DNA from: GCA-2720975 sp964469565
GTDB lineage: Bacteria > Planctomycetota > UBA1135 > GCA-002686595
DNA length: 64,000 bases
Direction: 5' to 3'
Assembly (NCBI GenBank): GCA_964469565.1
Contig: CAYXZD010000014.1
Location: 57,906 to 121,905 of the forward strand
Position numbers and translations under genes: made by a program. This document shows positions 27,513 to 36,400 of this stretch, piece after piece. Under the pieces are notes generated by a model. It did no database searches. It saw only the letters and a program-made list of their open reading frames with translations, and had not been told where the DNA came from. The first letter of the stretch is position 1, and every line of letters starts with the position of its first letter.

Positions 27513-27540
27513 ATTGTAGGGCGATGGACTCGCCAGACAA
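27513..27540 (-). promoter_or_regulatory. Sigma70-like promoter for the kinase/mutase/NRPS group
   Basis: On the minus strand TTGTCT (27535-27540) is separated by 16 bp from TACAAT (27513-27518), matching 4/6 and 5/6 bases of the -35 and -10 consensus. Transcription would start near 27506, about 30 bp before ATG 27477, in the gap after the pst operon. This is a prediction by eye. Confidence 0.4.
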
Positions 27541-27596
27541 CCGAACCCTTGCGTGAGCCTAGATGGCCCCCTGATTGGCCGCTCGTGCCATGGGGT

Positions 27597-28373
27597 TCAA
27601 CCATATCGACCTTCGATGTAATCGGCGGTTTTCTGGTGTTTTGGAGAGACGAACATCCGATCGGTCCGCTCGTGTTCGAGAACCTCTCCCATCAGCATGA
27701 ATACGCATTCATCGCTCGCACGCCGCGCTTGGGCCATGTTGTGGGTCACAATCAGCACCGAGTACTCCCCGCGCAACTCCCAGATCAACTCCTCGATGGC
27801 AGCCGTTGCTTTGGGGTCAAGTGCTGAGCAGGGCTCATCCATGAGCAAGACCTGTGGCTTGGTGGGTAGCAGACGCGCGATGCAGAGTTTTTGCTGTTCC
27901 TCAAGGGATAGGCTCGTGGCCTTGTGTTTGAGGCGATCCTTCACGGTGTCCCAGAGCAAGACCTGACGGAGAGCAGATTCAAGTGTAGCCTCCTCCTCTG
28001 AAGGTGATGCCTTGGTGCCGTCAAGGCGCTTGCCAAACAGGACGTTGTCTCTAATCGAAAGTGGCAGGGGATTGGGTCGCTGAAACACCATGCCGACCTG
28101 GCGGCGCACTTGCAGCACCTCGACATCCGCTGCCATCACATCATGATCCAGTACGCGAATCACACCGGTAGTCTTCACATACCCCAGCCGCTCATTGATC
28201 CGGTTGACGCTACGCAGAAGAGTCGACTTGCCACAGCCTGAAGGGCCGATCATTGAGGTGACAATGCCTTGCTTGATGGAAAGGTCCACGTCGAACAGGG
28301 CTTGGAAATCTCCATACCAAAGATTGAAGTTTTCGACTTCGATGGCCGTGGGGAGTGTTGATGTGCTAGCCAA
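27597..28373 (-). CDS. pstB: Phosphate ABC transporter ATPase PstB, copy 2 (degenerate ABC signature)
   Basis: About 258 residues. Walker A GPSGCGKST, Q-loop VFQRPNPLPLS, Walker B VLLMDEPCSALDP and switch VTHNMAQARR are canonical. The ABC signature, normally LSGGQQQR, reads LSLEEQQKL. Last gene of pstS-phoU-pstC-pstA-pstB-pstB. The start is taken as TTG 28373, which overlaps the stop of the upstream pstB: GGAGGG lies just upstream, and the longer open frame to 28466 would run inside the neighbour. The upstream pstB has the complementary defect, so the pair probably forms a heterodimer energising PstCA phosphate import. Confidence 0.93.
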   Translation of the reverse strand: MASTSTLPTAIEVENFNLWYGDFQALFDVDLSIKQGIVTSMIGPSGCGKSTLLRSVNRINERLGYVKTTGVIRVLDHDVMAADVEVLQVRRQVGMVFQRPNPLPLSIRDNVLFGKRLDGTKASPSEEEATLESALRQVLLWDTVKDRLKHKATSLSLEEQQKLCIARLLPTKPQVLLMDEPCSALDPKATAAIEELIWELRGEYSVLIVTHNMAQARRASDECVFMLMGEVLEHERTDRMFVSPKHQKTADYIEGRYG

Positions 28374-29148
28374 AGCGACCCTCCAAGTAATCCTTCGTGC
28401 GTTCGTCTTTGGTCGGTTTCGTGAACAGGTCTTCGGTGACGCCCATTTCGACGAATTCTCCTCCAAGGAAAAAGGCAGTGCGGTCGGCGAGTCGCCGGGC
28501 CTGTTGGACCAGGTTGGTTACGAGGACGATGGTCATCTCCTCCCGAAGCTCCTTCAGCACATCCTCGATGCGCATGGTCGTGACCGGATCTACTGCGATA
28601 GAGAATTCATCAAGCAGCAAGAGTGAAGGGCGCTGGGAGAGAGCGCGGGCAATGGTGAGTCGTTGCTGCTGTCCTCCTGAGAGTAGGCTACCCAGTGAAT
28701 CGAGCCGATCCTTGACTTCATCCCACAGGGCGGCCCGGGTGAGGCACTCCTCAACAAGAGCGTTGAGTTCGGCCTTTGAGCGGATCCCGTTGAGGCGTGG
28801 AGCTAGCGCCACGTTGTCATAGATTGAGAGGGGCAGGCCCACGGGTAGGGGGAAGACCACTCCAATTCGGCGGCGCAATGAGTAGACGTTCTGCCATTCA
28901 CGAACGCTCTTGCCGCCGATGAACACCTCGCCCTGCACGTTCATGCCAGCCGTTTCTTCGTCCATCCGGTTGAGAGCCCGTAGAAACGATGTTTTTCCGC
29001 TACCCGCAGGGCCGATGATTCCGAAGATCTCGTGTTCCTTGATCGAGAACGACACGTCTCTCAGGGCACTTTCGCCATTGTAGTCGATACACACGTTGCG
29101 CAACTCAAGGGCGGTTGCAGCTGAGCCAGGCGTGGATGAATCTACCAT
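28366..29148 (-). CDS. pstB: Phosphate ABC transporter ATPase PstB, copy 1 (altered Walker B and H-loop)
   Basis: 260 residues. Walker A IGPAGSGKTS and signature LSGGQQQR are canonical, but Walker B ends LLLLDEFSIAVDP (DEF for DEP) and the H-loop reads LVTNLVQQARR with Asn in place of the catalytic His. The gene overlaps pstA by 7 bp upstream and the second pstB downstream. In a heterodimer its good signature would serve the site built on the Walker motifs of copy 2, while its own nucleotide site would face the degenerate signature LSLEEQ. One competent and one impaired ATP site are therefore predicted. Confidence 0.94.
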   Translation of the reverse strand: MVDSSTPGSAATALELRNVCIDYNGESALRDVSFSIKEHEIFGIIGPAGSGKTSFLRALNRMDEETAGMNVQGEVFIGGKSVREWQNVYSLRRRIGVVFPLPVGLPLSIYDNVALAPRLNGIRSKAELNALVEECLTRAALWDEVKDRLDSLGSLLSGGQQQRLTIARALSQRPSLLLLDEFSIAVDPVTTMRIEDVLKELREEMTIVLVTNLVQQARRLADRTAFFLGGEFVEMGVTEDLFTKPTKDERTKDYLEGRFG

Positions 29149-30011
29149 TTCTTGTTCCCCCGTAGCCGGGCGCGGAACGCGATGGAAGCAGCATTCATGG
29201 CGAGGACCATCCCTACGAGCACAAGTGCGACTCCGTACGGGAGGTGCTCGGGTACGTCGGGAACTTGCGTGGCGACAACGTACAGGTGGAGTGACAGTGC
29301 CATGGTCTGGTCGTAAACGCTCTGGGGCAAGAACGGCAGGAAAAAGGCAGCCCCTGTGAACATGATGGGGGCCGTCTCACCGGCAGTACGAGAGACCTCA
29401 AGGATGACTCCAGTCAGGATTCCCGAGATGGAATTGGGAAGGACGATGCGGCGGATGGTCTGCCACCGGGTCGCACCCATGTTCCAGCATGCTTCGCGGA
29501 AAGCATGCGGCACGGCCTGAAGGGACTCACGGGTGGCCACGATCACCACGGGAAGGGTCATAACGGCTAGGGTGAGGCTCGCTGCCAGGATGCTCGTTCC
29601 GTACCCAAAGAAAATGACGAATGCGCCAACGCCGAAGAGGGCGTGCACGATGGACGGCACCCCCGCGAGATTGATGATGGCAAGATTGATAATGCGGGTC
29701 AGCCAGTTGTCAGGAGCGTACTCCGAAAGATAAATGGCCGCAGCTACACCCACGGGAACCGATGCGAGTAGCGCCACCACGACCAACCAGACGGTACCGA
29801 CCAGTGCAGGGAGGATCCCCCCGGCCGTCATGCCATTGATCGGATCGCTGAATAAGAACTCCCAAGACAGGATCGGTGCGCCTTTGTAAACCAAGACGCT
29901 AAAGATGATGGCAACAGGCAAGACCAGCAACACCGTCATGGACCCGAACAGCAATCGGAACAGGCCCTGGGTCTTGGCATCCTTGTGGTTCTGTGTGCTG
30001 GCTTCGAACAT
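29142..30011 (-). CDS. pstA: Phosphate ABC transporter permease PstA
   Basis: 289 residues with about six membrane segments (for example MTVLLVLPVAIIFSVLVYK and LVGTVWLVVVALLASVPVG). The permease coupling motif is EACWNMGATRWQTIRRIVLP, and GGILPALVGT and SRTAGETAPIMFTG are typical of PstA. It forms the inner-membrane channel with PstC and receives phosphate from PstS. It starts 3 bp after pstC and overlaps the first pstB, consistent with a single transcript. Confidence 0.95.
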   Translation of the reverse strand: MFEASTQNHKDAKTQGLFRLLFGSMTVLLVLPVAIIFSVLVYKGAPILSWEFLFSDPINGMTAGGILPALVGTVWLVVVALLASVPVGVAAAIYLSEYAPDNWLTRIINLAIINLAGVPSIVHALFGVGAFVIFFGYGTSILAASLTLAVMTLPVVIVATRESLQAVPHAFREACWNMGATRWQTIRRIVLPNSISGILTGVILEVSRTAGETAPIMFTGAAFFLPFLPQSVYDQTMALSLHLYVVATQVPDVPEHLPYGVALVLVGMVLAMNAASIAFRARLRGNKKW

Positions 30012-30014
30012 TGT

Positions 30015-30962
30015 TTAGGACTTCTTACGGATCCCCGAGACGATGAGGTCGGCAGTCAGATTGACCACAAAGGTCACTGCGAACAGCAGAATCCCAAGAG
30101 TGAACAATGCTTGGTAGTGGGGGGACCCATGGGCGGTTTCCCCCAGCTCTGCGGCGATGGTTGCTGTCAGTGCTCGGACCGAGTCAAAGACACCATCGGG
30201 CAGATTGATTGAGTGCCCGCTAGCCATGAGGACTGCCATGGTCTCACCGAAGCCGCGACCCACGCCGAGCAGAACCGCAGCCACGAGACCGTGGCGCGCG
30301 GCGGGGAGCACGACTTTGAAGACCACTTGCCAGCGTGTTGCCCCTAGCGCTTCAGCGGCTTCACGATAACCGGCGGGCACTGCCTTGAGGGCGTCCTCGG
30401 CAATGGTGGTCATGATCGGTGCTGCCATCAGGCCAAGAATTACCCCGGCGTTTAGAACGGTCAGGCCGATGGGGACGTCGAACAGCTCAATGATGAGCGG
30501 GTTCATGATGGAGAGCCCGATGAATCCCCAGACGACCGATGGGATTGCGGCTAGCATCTCCACAAGGACCTTGAGGGTCTCACGGGTCTTGCCGGTTGCA
30601 AACTCTGCGATATAGATCGCCGTGCCGAGTGAGAAGGGGATCGCAATGAGCATGGCGAGGCCTGTGACGCTCGCTGTGCCGGCTAGGAGAGCTAGGATTC
30701 CGTAGGTTGGATTGTTGGATGTTGGGCGCCAGGCGGGAGATGTGAAAAACTCTCCCACATCCATAGGGCCAACGATAAACCCGACCCCTTGGATCGTGAC
30801 GAATGCAAAGATGCCAAGGATGCAGACGATCGCAGAGATGCCGCCGCAAAAAATCAGCCACTGCATCACCTTGTCCACATACCACGCGGAGTCGCGGGTA
30901 TCGATCCCTTTCCGAGGGAAGCCCTCCCCGGCGGGGGGCGGTGACTGGGCAGGCTGGGCCAT
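30015..30962 (-). CDS. pstC: Phosphate ABC transporter permease PstC
   Basis: About 315 residues. A Pro-rich N-terminus is followed by six or so membrane helices. The coupling motif is EAAEALGATRWQVVFKVVLP and the conserved GVGRGFGETMAVLM is present, as in PstC. ATG 30962 is chosen because it gives the usual N-terminal length and lies 20 bp after the phoU stop; the longer open frame to 31025 would run into phoU. It pairs with PstA. Confidence 0.95.
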   Translation of the reverse strand: MAQPAQSPPPAGEGFPRKGIDTRDSAWYVDKVMQWLIFCGGISAIVCILGIFAFVTIQGVGFIVGPMDVGEFFTSPAWRPTSNNPTYGILALLAGTASVTGLAMLIAIPFSLGTAIYIAEFATGKTRETLKVLVEMLAAIPSVVWGFIGLSIMNPLIIELFDVPIGLTVLNAGVILGLMAAPIMTTIAEDALKAVPAGYREAAEALGATRWQVVFKVVLPAARHGLVAAVLLGVGRGFGETMAVLMASGHSINLPDGVFDSVRALTATIAAELGETAHGSPHYQALFTLGILLFAVTFVVNLTADLIVSGIRKKS

Positions 30963-30981
30963 GGTCGGTGGCTGGAATCTG

Positions 30982-32043
30982 TTAGGAGGCGTTCTGGCCG
31001 CGAAGCGTATGCATGAGGCCCTCAATCTGACTTGAGAGTGCTGCGTACATCGACTCCAGAGAGTGGTCTTCCTCTAGGGGCCACCGGATGAGGACGGTGT
31101 GGAAAGGCACGCCGCTCAGCGATTCATGGAGATTGCCTTCCAGATCGACAACAACGTGGTATGCGCCGATTCGGTCGAGGTCAGTCCCCACGGATTGAGG
31201 GGCTTCGCTGCCGGGGTTATGGCCGTGGTCATCTAAGAACTTTGCCAGTTCGGGCTGAATCTGCTCCGCGGGTTGAATGCCTGCACAGGCAAACTCCCCA
31301 CTCTCCGGGAATGCCTTGCGGGCAATGCACTCGGCCATCTTGGCCGCGCGGGTGCCATCCTTGTCCACGAATAGCACGCGGTACACCTTGGGGTGCTTCG
31401 TTTCACCAGTGATGGCAAATACGGTTTCTTCACAGATGTTCTTCGCTTGATCGCCGATGCGCTCTAATCGATTGAGAACAACGAGAAGGGCCATGGCGTC
31501 CCGGATGGATACCTGTTTTGCATCGGCTGCCTGTGCGAGGTCCTCGAATACGTTCGACGAGCCCTTGCGAGTCTTGCCGGTGGTCCGAACAGAGTCGCGC
31601 GCAAGATCGAGGTCACCTTGGATGAACGAATCCATCGACAGTGAAAACGCCTTTTCCACCTGGGTACCGACCACTCGTATGTCATCGATGATTGTGTCGG
31701 GGGGTGTGGCATTGAGTTGCACCGTTTCCCGGCACACGGTGACAGCGTAGTCACCCACCCGCTCGGCGGCGACTAGGATTCGCATCACTGATGAGATGAA
31801 GCGTAGATGTCCTGCACTTGGAAGATGACGTGCAACGAATGCGTGGCAGCGCCGATCGAGATCGCGCGTGGCACGATTAATCGGGTGGTCCCCAAGGATC
31901 ACTCTTGATGCAAGGTCTTGGTCGGCATGGAGCACGGCCTCGACGGCTTGGTTGATAGCGACATCAACACTCTTGCCGAGCTCGGCGAGGAGTGCGCGGA
32001 TTCTGTCCAGGTCAGCCTGGAGGCGCTCTTCGTAGTGGGACAT
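30982..32043 (-). CDS. phoU: PhoU fused to a low-molecular-weight phosphatase-like domain lacking catalytic residues
   Basis: 353 residues. Residues ~1-215 are two PhoU helical repeats with the metal-binding signatures ERVGDYAVTVCRE and ERIGDQAKNICEE. PhoU links the Pst transporter to phosphate-regulon signalling and limits uptake. Residues ~218-353 resemble the LMW tyrosine phosphatase/ArsC fold (YRVLFVDKDGTRAAKMAECI..., FACAGIQPAE). Aligned with FVCTGNxCRSxMAE, the nucleophile Cys is Asp and the P-loop Arg is Ala, so catalysis is not expected; an anion-sensing or binding role is inferred. The gene lies between pstS and pstC, an unusual position, and is preceded by a strong hairpin. Confidence 0.88.
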   Translation of the reverse strand: MSHYEERLQADLDRIRALLAELGKSVDVAINQAVEAVLHADQDLASRVILGDHPINRATRDLDRRCHAFVARHLPSAGHLRFISSVMRILVAAERVGDYAVTVCRETVQLNATPPDTIIDDIRVVGTQVEKAFSLSMDSFIQGDLDLARDSVRTTGKTRKGSSNVFEDLAQAADAKQVSIRDAMALLVVLNRLERIGDQAKNICEETVFAITGETKHPKVYRVLFVDKDGTRAAKMAECIARKAFPESGEFACAGIQPAEQIQPELAKFLDDHGHNPGSEAPQSVGTDLDRIGAYHVVVDLEGNLHESLSGVPFHTVLIRWPLEEDHSLESMYAALSSQIEGLMHTLRGQNAS

Positions 32044-32053
32044 GGACTGGGTT

Positions 32054-32079
32054 CCCCCAGGTGCTGGAGCACCTGGGGG
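32054..32079 (-). promoter_or_regulatory. Perfect 12-bp inverted repeat between pstS and phoU
   Basis: CCCCCAGGTGCT and its exact complement are separated by two bases, giving a very stable hairpin in the mRNA 10 nt before the phoU ATG. No T tract follows on the minus strand, so it is not a classic terminator. Hairpins after the binding-protein gene of ABC operons commonly protect the upstream message and reduce downstream expression; that role is inferred here. It may also hinder phoU initiation. Confidence 0.7.
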
Positions 32080-32130
32080 CAGGGGGGTTGCCGCCCGTTC
32101 AAGCAGCGGGTGGATTGAGAGATGCGGGGG

Positions 32131-33051
32131 TCAGTCAGCGGAAATCTGACGCACAGGAGCATACCCTTTCGCGAGGATGATCCGCTGCCCTTCATCACTA
32201 AGGATCCAGTCTAGGTATTCCTTCACGGCACCCGTAGGCTCCCCGTTGGTGTACATGAACAGGGGCCGGGCAATGGGGTAGGTCTTGTCGATGGCCGTCG
32301 CAGTGGAGGGCATTACACTCGGGCTGTTAGCGTCCTGTGCGATGGCTAGCATCTTGACTTCATGGTTTGCGTAGGCCAGTCCGCTGTAGCCCATGGCGCA
32401 GGGGGTCTTGGCCACGAGATCTACGACATCCTTGGATCCATGCAGGTCTAGCGAACCAAGCTTGTAGTCACCGTCTTTCCCTAGCACGGTGTCTTTGAAG
32501 TAGACGTAGGTGCCAGAATTGTTCTGACGACTGACCCGAGCGATTTCGCCACCGGAGCAATTGTCCATCTCAACTTTCAGATCAGCCCACGTGTTGCTGG
32601 GGCCGCCATCCCCGTAGATGTCGGCCAGCTGGCCGATCGTGATCGAGTCCATGGGGTTGCTCAGGTGCACATATACCGCAAGGGCATCGAAGCCCACGAT
32701 GTACTCCTTGGGTTCGACTCCATTGGCACGTGCCGCTTCAAGTTCCTTGGCCTTCATCTTGCGGCTAGAGTTGGCGAGGTCGACCGTTCCATTCAGAAGT
32801 GCAGAGATGCCTGTACCCGAGCCTCCACCGCTGACGGCCACGACCAAATCTGGGTTGATATTCTTGTATTCTTCAGCCCAGGCCTGGGCCACGTTGACGA
32901 GGGTGTCGGATCCTTTGTTTTGGATCATTGCCCTGCCCGAGCCGGCGGCATCCGTGGGGCGGCCGCAGCCTACAATGGGCAGAGCCAAGGTAAGCAGGGC
33001 GAGTTGAGTCAGGCGGGTGCGCGCGGGCGCAGTAGTTTTGTTTTGAATCAT
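32131..33051 (-). CDS. pstS: Phosphate-binding lipoprotein PstS
   Basis: About 306 residues. A signal peptide ends in the lipobox LPIVGC (Cys29), so the mature protein is a membrane-anchored periplasmic lipoprotein. The phosphate-binding features GSDTLVNVAQAWAEEY, SGGGSGTGISALLNGTVDLANSSR and SRQNNSGTYVYFKD match the PstS family. First gene of the operon. ATG 33051 is preferred over GTG 33054 because AGGA lies 6 nt upstream of it, one of the few good Shine-Dalgarno sites in the window. Confidence 0.95.
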   Translation of the reverse strand: MIQNKTTAPARTRLTQLALLTLALPIVGCGRPTDAAGSGRAMIQNKGSDTLVNVAQAWAEEYKNINPDLVVAVSGGGSGTGISALLNGTVDLANSSRKMKAKELEAARANGVEPKEYIVGFDALAVYVHLSNPMDSITIGQLADIYGDGGPSNTWADLKVEMDNCSGGEIARVSRQNNSGTYVYFKDTVLGKDGDYKLGSLDLHGSKDVVDLVAKTPCAMGYSGLAYANHEVKMLAIAQDANSPSVMPSTATAIDKTYPIARPLFMYTNGEPTGAVKEYLDWILSDEGQRIILAKGYAPVRQISAD

Positions 33052-33242
33052 CACAGTTCCTCTATATCGTCTTCTGTCAGTTTGTTTTCTTCAGTACGTC
33101 AACCATCAAGGGGCGCCGGTGCGCCTCAAGGGGGAGGGAGACTTGGCTCCGTCGGTCGCCGATGCTCGCACGACCCTCCCCTACGGAGGTGTTTTTTACT
33201 CATCGGGGGGCTGAAGGGAAGAGGAATCCGAGAAAATATTCT
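33052..33242. other. Upstream region of the pst operon
   Basis: Together with the hairpin at 33243 and the stretch to 33485, this forms a ~430-bp gap without a gene. On the minus strand a TTGACG-like element (33097-33102) lies upstream of a TATA-rich stretch near 33061-33070, but their spacing of about 30 bp is too long for a standard promoter. A CTGACAG half-site resembles part of a Pho box but is not repeated. A 5-bp dyad, GGCGC/GCGCC, lies at 33112-33125. The operon promoter is probably here but is not resolved. Confidence 0.35.
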
Positions 33243-33281
33243 GGGGCTGAATTGGCATCCCCAGGCGGGATGTTCAGCCCC
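33243..33281 (-). terminator. Long hairpin, probable terminator of the VPS10/BNR gene
   Basis: A 9-bp perfect inverted repeat (GGGGCTGAA at 33243-33251, TTCAGCCCC at 33273-33281) encloses a second 6-bp stem (CATCCC/GGGATG, 33256-33272). On the minus strand the hairpin is followed by AGAATATTTTCTC, a weak T-rich run. It lies ~200 bp after the stop of the gene at 33486 and before pstS, so it would separate the two transcripts. Confidence 0.55.
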
Positions 33282-33485
33282 TTGATCGGCTCGCAACAGA
33301 CCCGCCTGACTGGGGGGAAGAGGGGCTGGGTGAATGCGTGAGGAGGTACCGGTTGGCTAGAGTCGAGCCCTGATTAGCGCTCCAATCGAGCGTGGGGCGC
33401 GGGAAACACCCGTGCCGTGTCCACGAGGGCCCATGAGGCGCCTCTGAGCCGAATGGAGGGAGTGAAAACAGGTTGCCTAGGGCAC

Positions 33486-36400
33486 CTAGCGGCCGTCGCC
33501 ACCCTCCTCCTCGTCCCCTTGGGCAAGGGTCTCCAGTAATTCCTCGTACTCCAGCCAGGTGTTGTCAGGCTGGTTGGGGTCACTGTGGACTTCAAAAGTC
33601 TCAGTCAAGACGGTGTCACCCACTGTGAGGGTCGCAGTGTAGGTGCCGATGCCCATGCGGCTGCGTCGGCGCCCCCTGAAGCGGCTACGGGAAGTGCTGG
33701 CGGGTGCGTCCTTGGACTTGGCGACCATGCTCCAGTCTACACGATGGAAGCCTTTGTCACCTGAAGCTTCGAGTTCACGCACGATCTTCCCTGCGGCGTC
33801 ATTGACGGTCAGAGAAACATCCTTGGTTCGACTTCCGAGGCTGTAGAACACCACGATTTCAGAGTTGGGGTTCTCACCTTCGAAGCGGCGGGTCCCACTG
33901 GAGCCGCGGGATGGACCTCGGCGCCAAACAGTCACATCATTTGGCTTGAACAGATGTGCATCACTCTCACGAGTCTTCTTTGTCATCTGTCGCAGCGGCG
34001 ATACGTCGAGAATCCAGACGGACCTACCGTGGGTTCCGGCGATGAGTTCACCGCTGGTGGGGTGCTGGACAAAGTCGTGTACGGCTACGGTGGGTAGGTT
34101 CTTGCCGAGTTCGGTCCAGCTCTCTCCGCGATCGACGGAAACATATGCACGGTGCTCCGTACCGAGGTAGAGCACGTCGGGGTTTTCGATGTCTTCCTCG
34201 AGGTCGCGTACGGACCCTGCGGTGTCAGGGAGGTTTCCGCGCAACGATTCCCACGAATTGCCCTGGTCCTCGGAAACAAAGACGTATGGCCTAGTGTCAT
34301 CCGAGCGGTGGGCGTCAAAGGTAACATAGACCCAATCTCGCTTATGAGCAGAGGGGGTGATGGAGCTGACGTAGAAGCGGTCAGGCAGGAGCTGATCGAT
34401 GGTGTTCTTGATGAACTTCTTAGGCTCGGGCTTTTCTTCTGGCTCATCCACCTCGTCGGGCTCATCCACCTCCTCCGAAGCCGGGACGGTTTCGGTCTTG
34501 GGTTCCGGGTCAGCAGTAGGCTCAGTTTTGGGGTCTGCCTTGGAGTCTGCCGGCTTCTCGACCACGGTTTCCTTTGTGGGCGTGGGATCTGCCTTGGGTT
34601 CGGCCTTCGGTTGGGCAGGCGTATCTGTCCCACCCTCACGGCTACCCTTGAAGCTCACGGAGAAGGAGCCCGCAGCATTACTGAACGACCCTTTGAGAGT
34701 TCCCTTGTCCAGCTTGGCATTGAAGTGCAGCTCCACATCGCGAGGCTTGAACAGGAATGTCAGACTTTGACCCTCTTCATCCCAAACGGCTGAGGTGATT
34801 TCAGCGCTGCCGCTGGGGGCTTCCATAGAACCGGAGAGTTGGCCCTCTGCGTCCAATACGAGGGTCAACTGGAACTTGTTTTCCTTGATCTTAGAATCGC
34901 TCAGCGTGCACAGCCACAACCCGCTGATCTGGTCCGATTCAAGTTGAATGGGATGCGCTTGCCAAGAAACCTGGCGAGCCTTGGGGGCGGCTTCTTCGGA
35001 TTCCTGCTGGATATGCTTGTCTGCATCCTCAGAGGGTTCTTCTTCCTCTTCCTCCACTTCGGCCTCTGGGGTTCCATTCAAAGCGAACAGGTCAATCCAC
35101 TCACGACCGCCGTCCCGAGTCGTCCAAAGGGCGCCGTCGTCGGTACCCACATACAAGACATCTGGGTTGAGAGGCGATTCAGCTAGGGCCGTGGCGCTGC
35201 CCCGGTCGGTGTGGGTGATCTCCGGTGAAATCGACCGGCCCTTGCTGCCGCGATCTAACGAACGGAAGACTCGATTGCCTGCGCAATAAAAGATCCGTGA
35301 GTTGATGTGCGAGAGAATGAAGGGGGTGTTCCAGTTGAACCGGTTGCGCGATCCTTTAGGAGCGCTGGGGCGGTTAGACCCCCCCCGACCGGTGCGCAGA
35401 TTCTGACGGCCCATGCCACCATTCTGGCTCTCGTAATAAATGAGGTCAGGATCTTCGGGGTCCACGCGGCAAACGAAGCCGTCGCCGCCGCCGACTCGGA
35501 ACCAATCCGTGTTGAGCGTTCCATAGCCGGACGGACTTCGGCTGGGGCCACCCCAGGATCCGTTATCTTGCAATCCCCCGTAGACCTTGTAGTCGGCCGT
35601 GGTGTCACAGGTGATGTTGTAGAACTGACCGATGGCCACGTGGTTGTGGTGGTCCCAGTTGTCCATACGATCCCAGGTCACGTACAGCCCGCCATCATTT
35701 CCCAGCATGATGTGCTCCCCATCATCGGGATCGATCCACATGGCGTGATGGTCCACATGGACTTCTCCACGGGCACCATCGGAGGTGAAGGTCTTGCCCC
35801 CATCCTTCGAACGGTAGAGTGAAGTTCCTAGCACATAGAGGTGATCGCTATTGCTGGGGTCGACGCGAATTTCCGAATAGTACATAGGGCGCGGATTGAC
35901 CGAGTTGATGCGCTTCCATGTCAATCCGGCATCGTTCGAGCGGTAGACCCCGCCGTGCTCGAAGCCATCCTCGCCCTGTTTGGCTTGGATGTTCTCCCGT
36001 TGACCACCGAGGCCGCCATGGTAGGGCCCGGCCTTGGGGTAGCCGAGAGAATCGGTGGCGTCCTCCTCTTCTGGCCGTTCCCCTAGGGTGAATTCAAAAG
36101 TGACCGGTTCGTTATCACGGATCACTTCGACTTCCACCGTTTCGCCTGCCTTGTGATCGAGCAGGGTTTCGACCAACTCATCCCAGCTCAGAACGGTCGC
36201 CCCGTTGAACCGGATCAGGAGATCGTCCTCTTTGAAACCAGCCTCGTCGGCCGGCCCTTCTTCGGTGACCTGGGTCAAGCGAGCTCCCACCTCCGCTCCG
36301 GCTTCTCCACGCAAGCCCATGAAGGGGGCATTGATGCGTTCCTGGGTAATGCGTTCAGACTCAACGACAGCGAACACAACATTGGAATCTCCTTGGTACC

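Noticed and set aside
28374..28466. Longer N-terminus for the second PstB
   Set aside because: It would run ~100 bp inside the preceding pstB gene and has no PstB-like residues; TTG 28373 with an upstream GGAGGG fits better.
33055..33110. Pho box upstream of pstS
   Set aside because: Only one CTGACAG-like half-site is present; there is no 11-bp periodic repeat, so a PhoB site cannot be claimed.
33175..33197. CCTCC/GGAGG hairpin followed by six T on the plus strand
   Set aside because: The stem is only 5 bp and no plus-strand gene ends nearby; both neighbours are on the minus strand.
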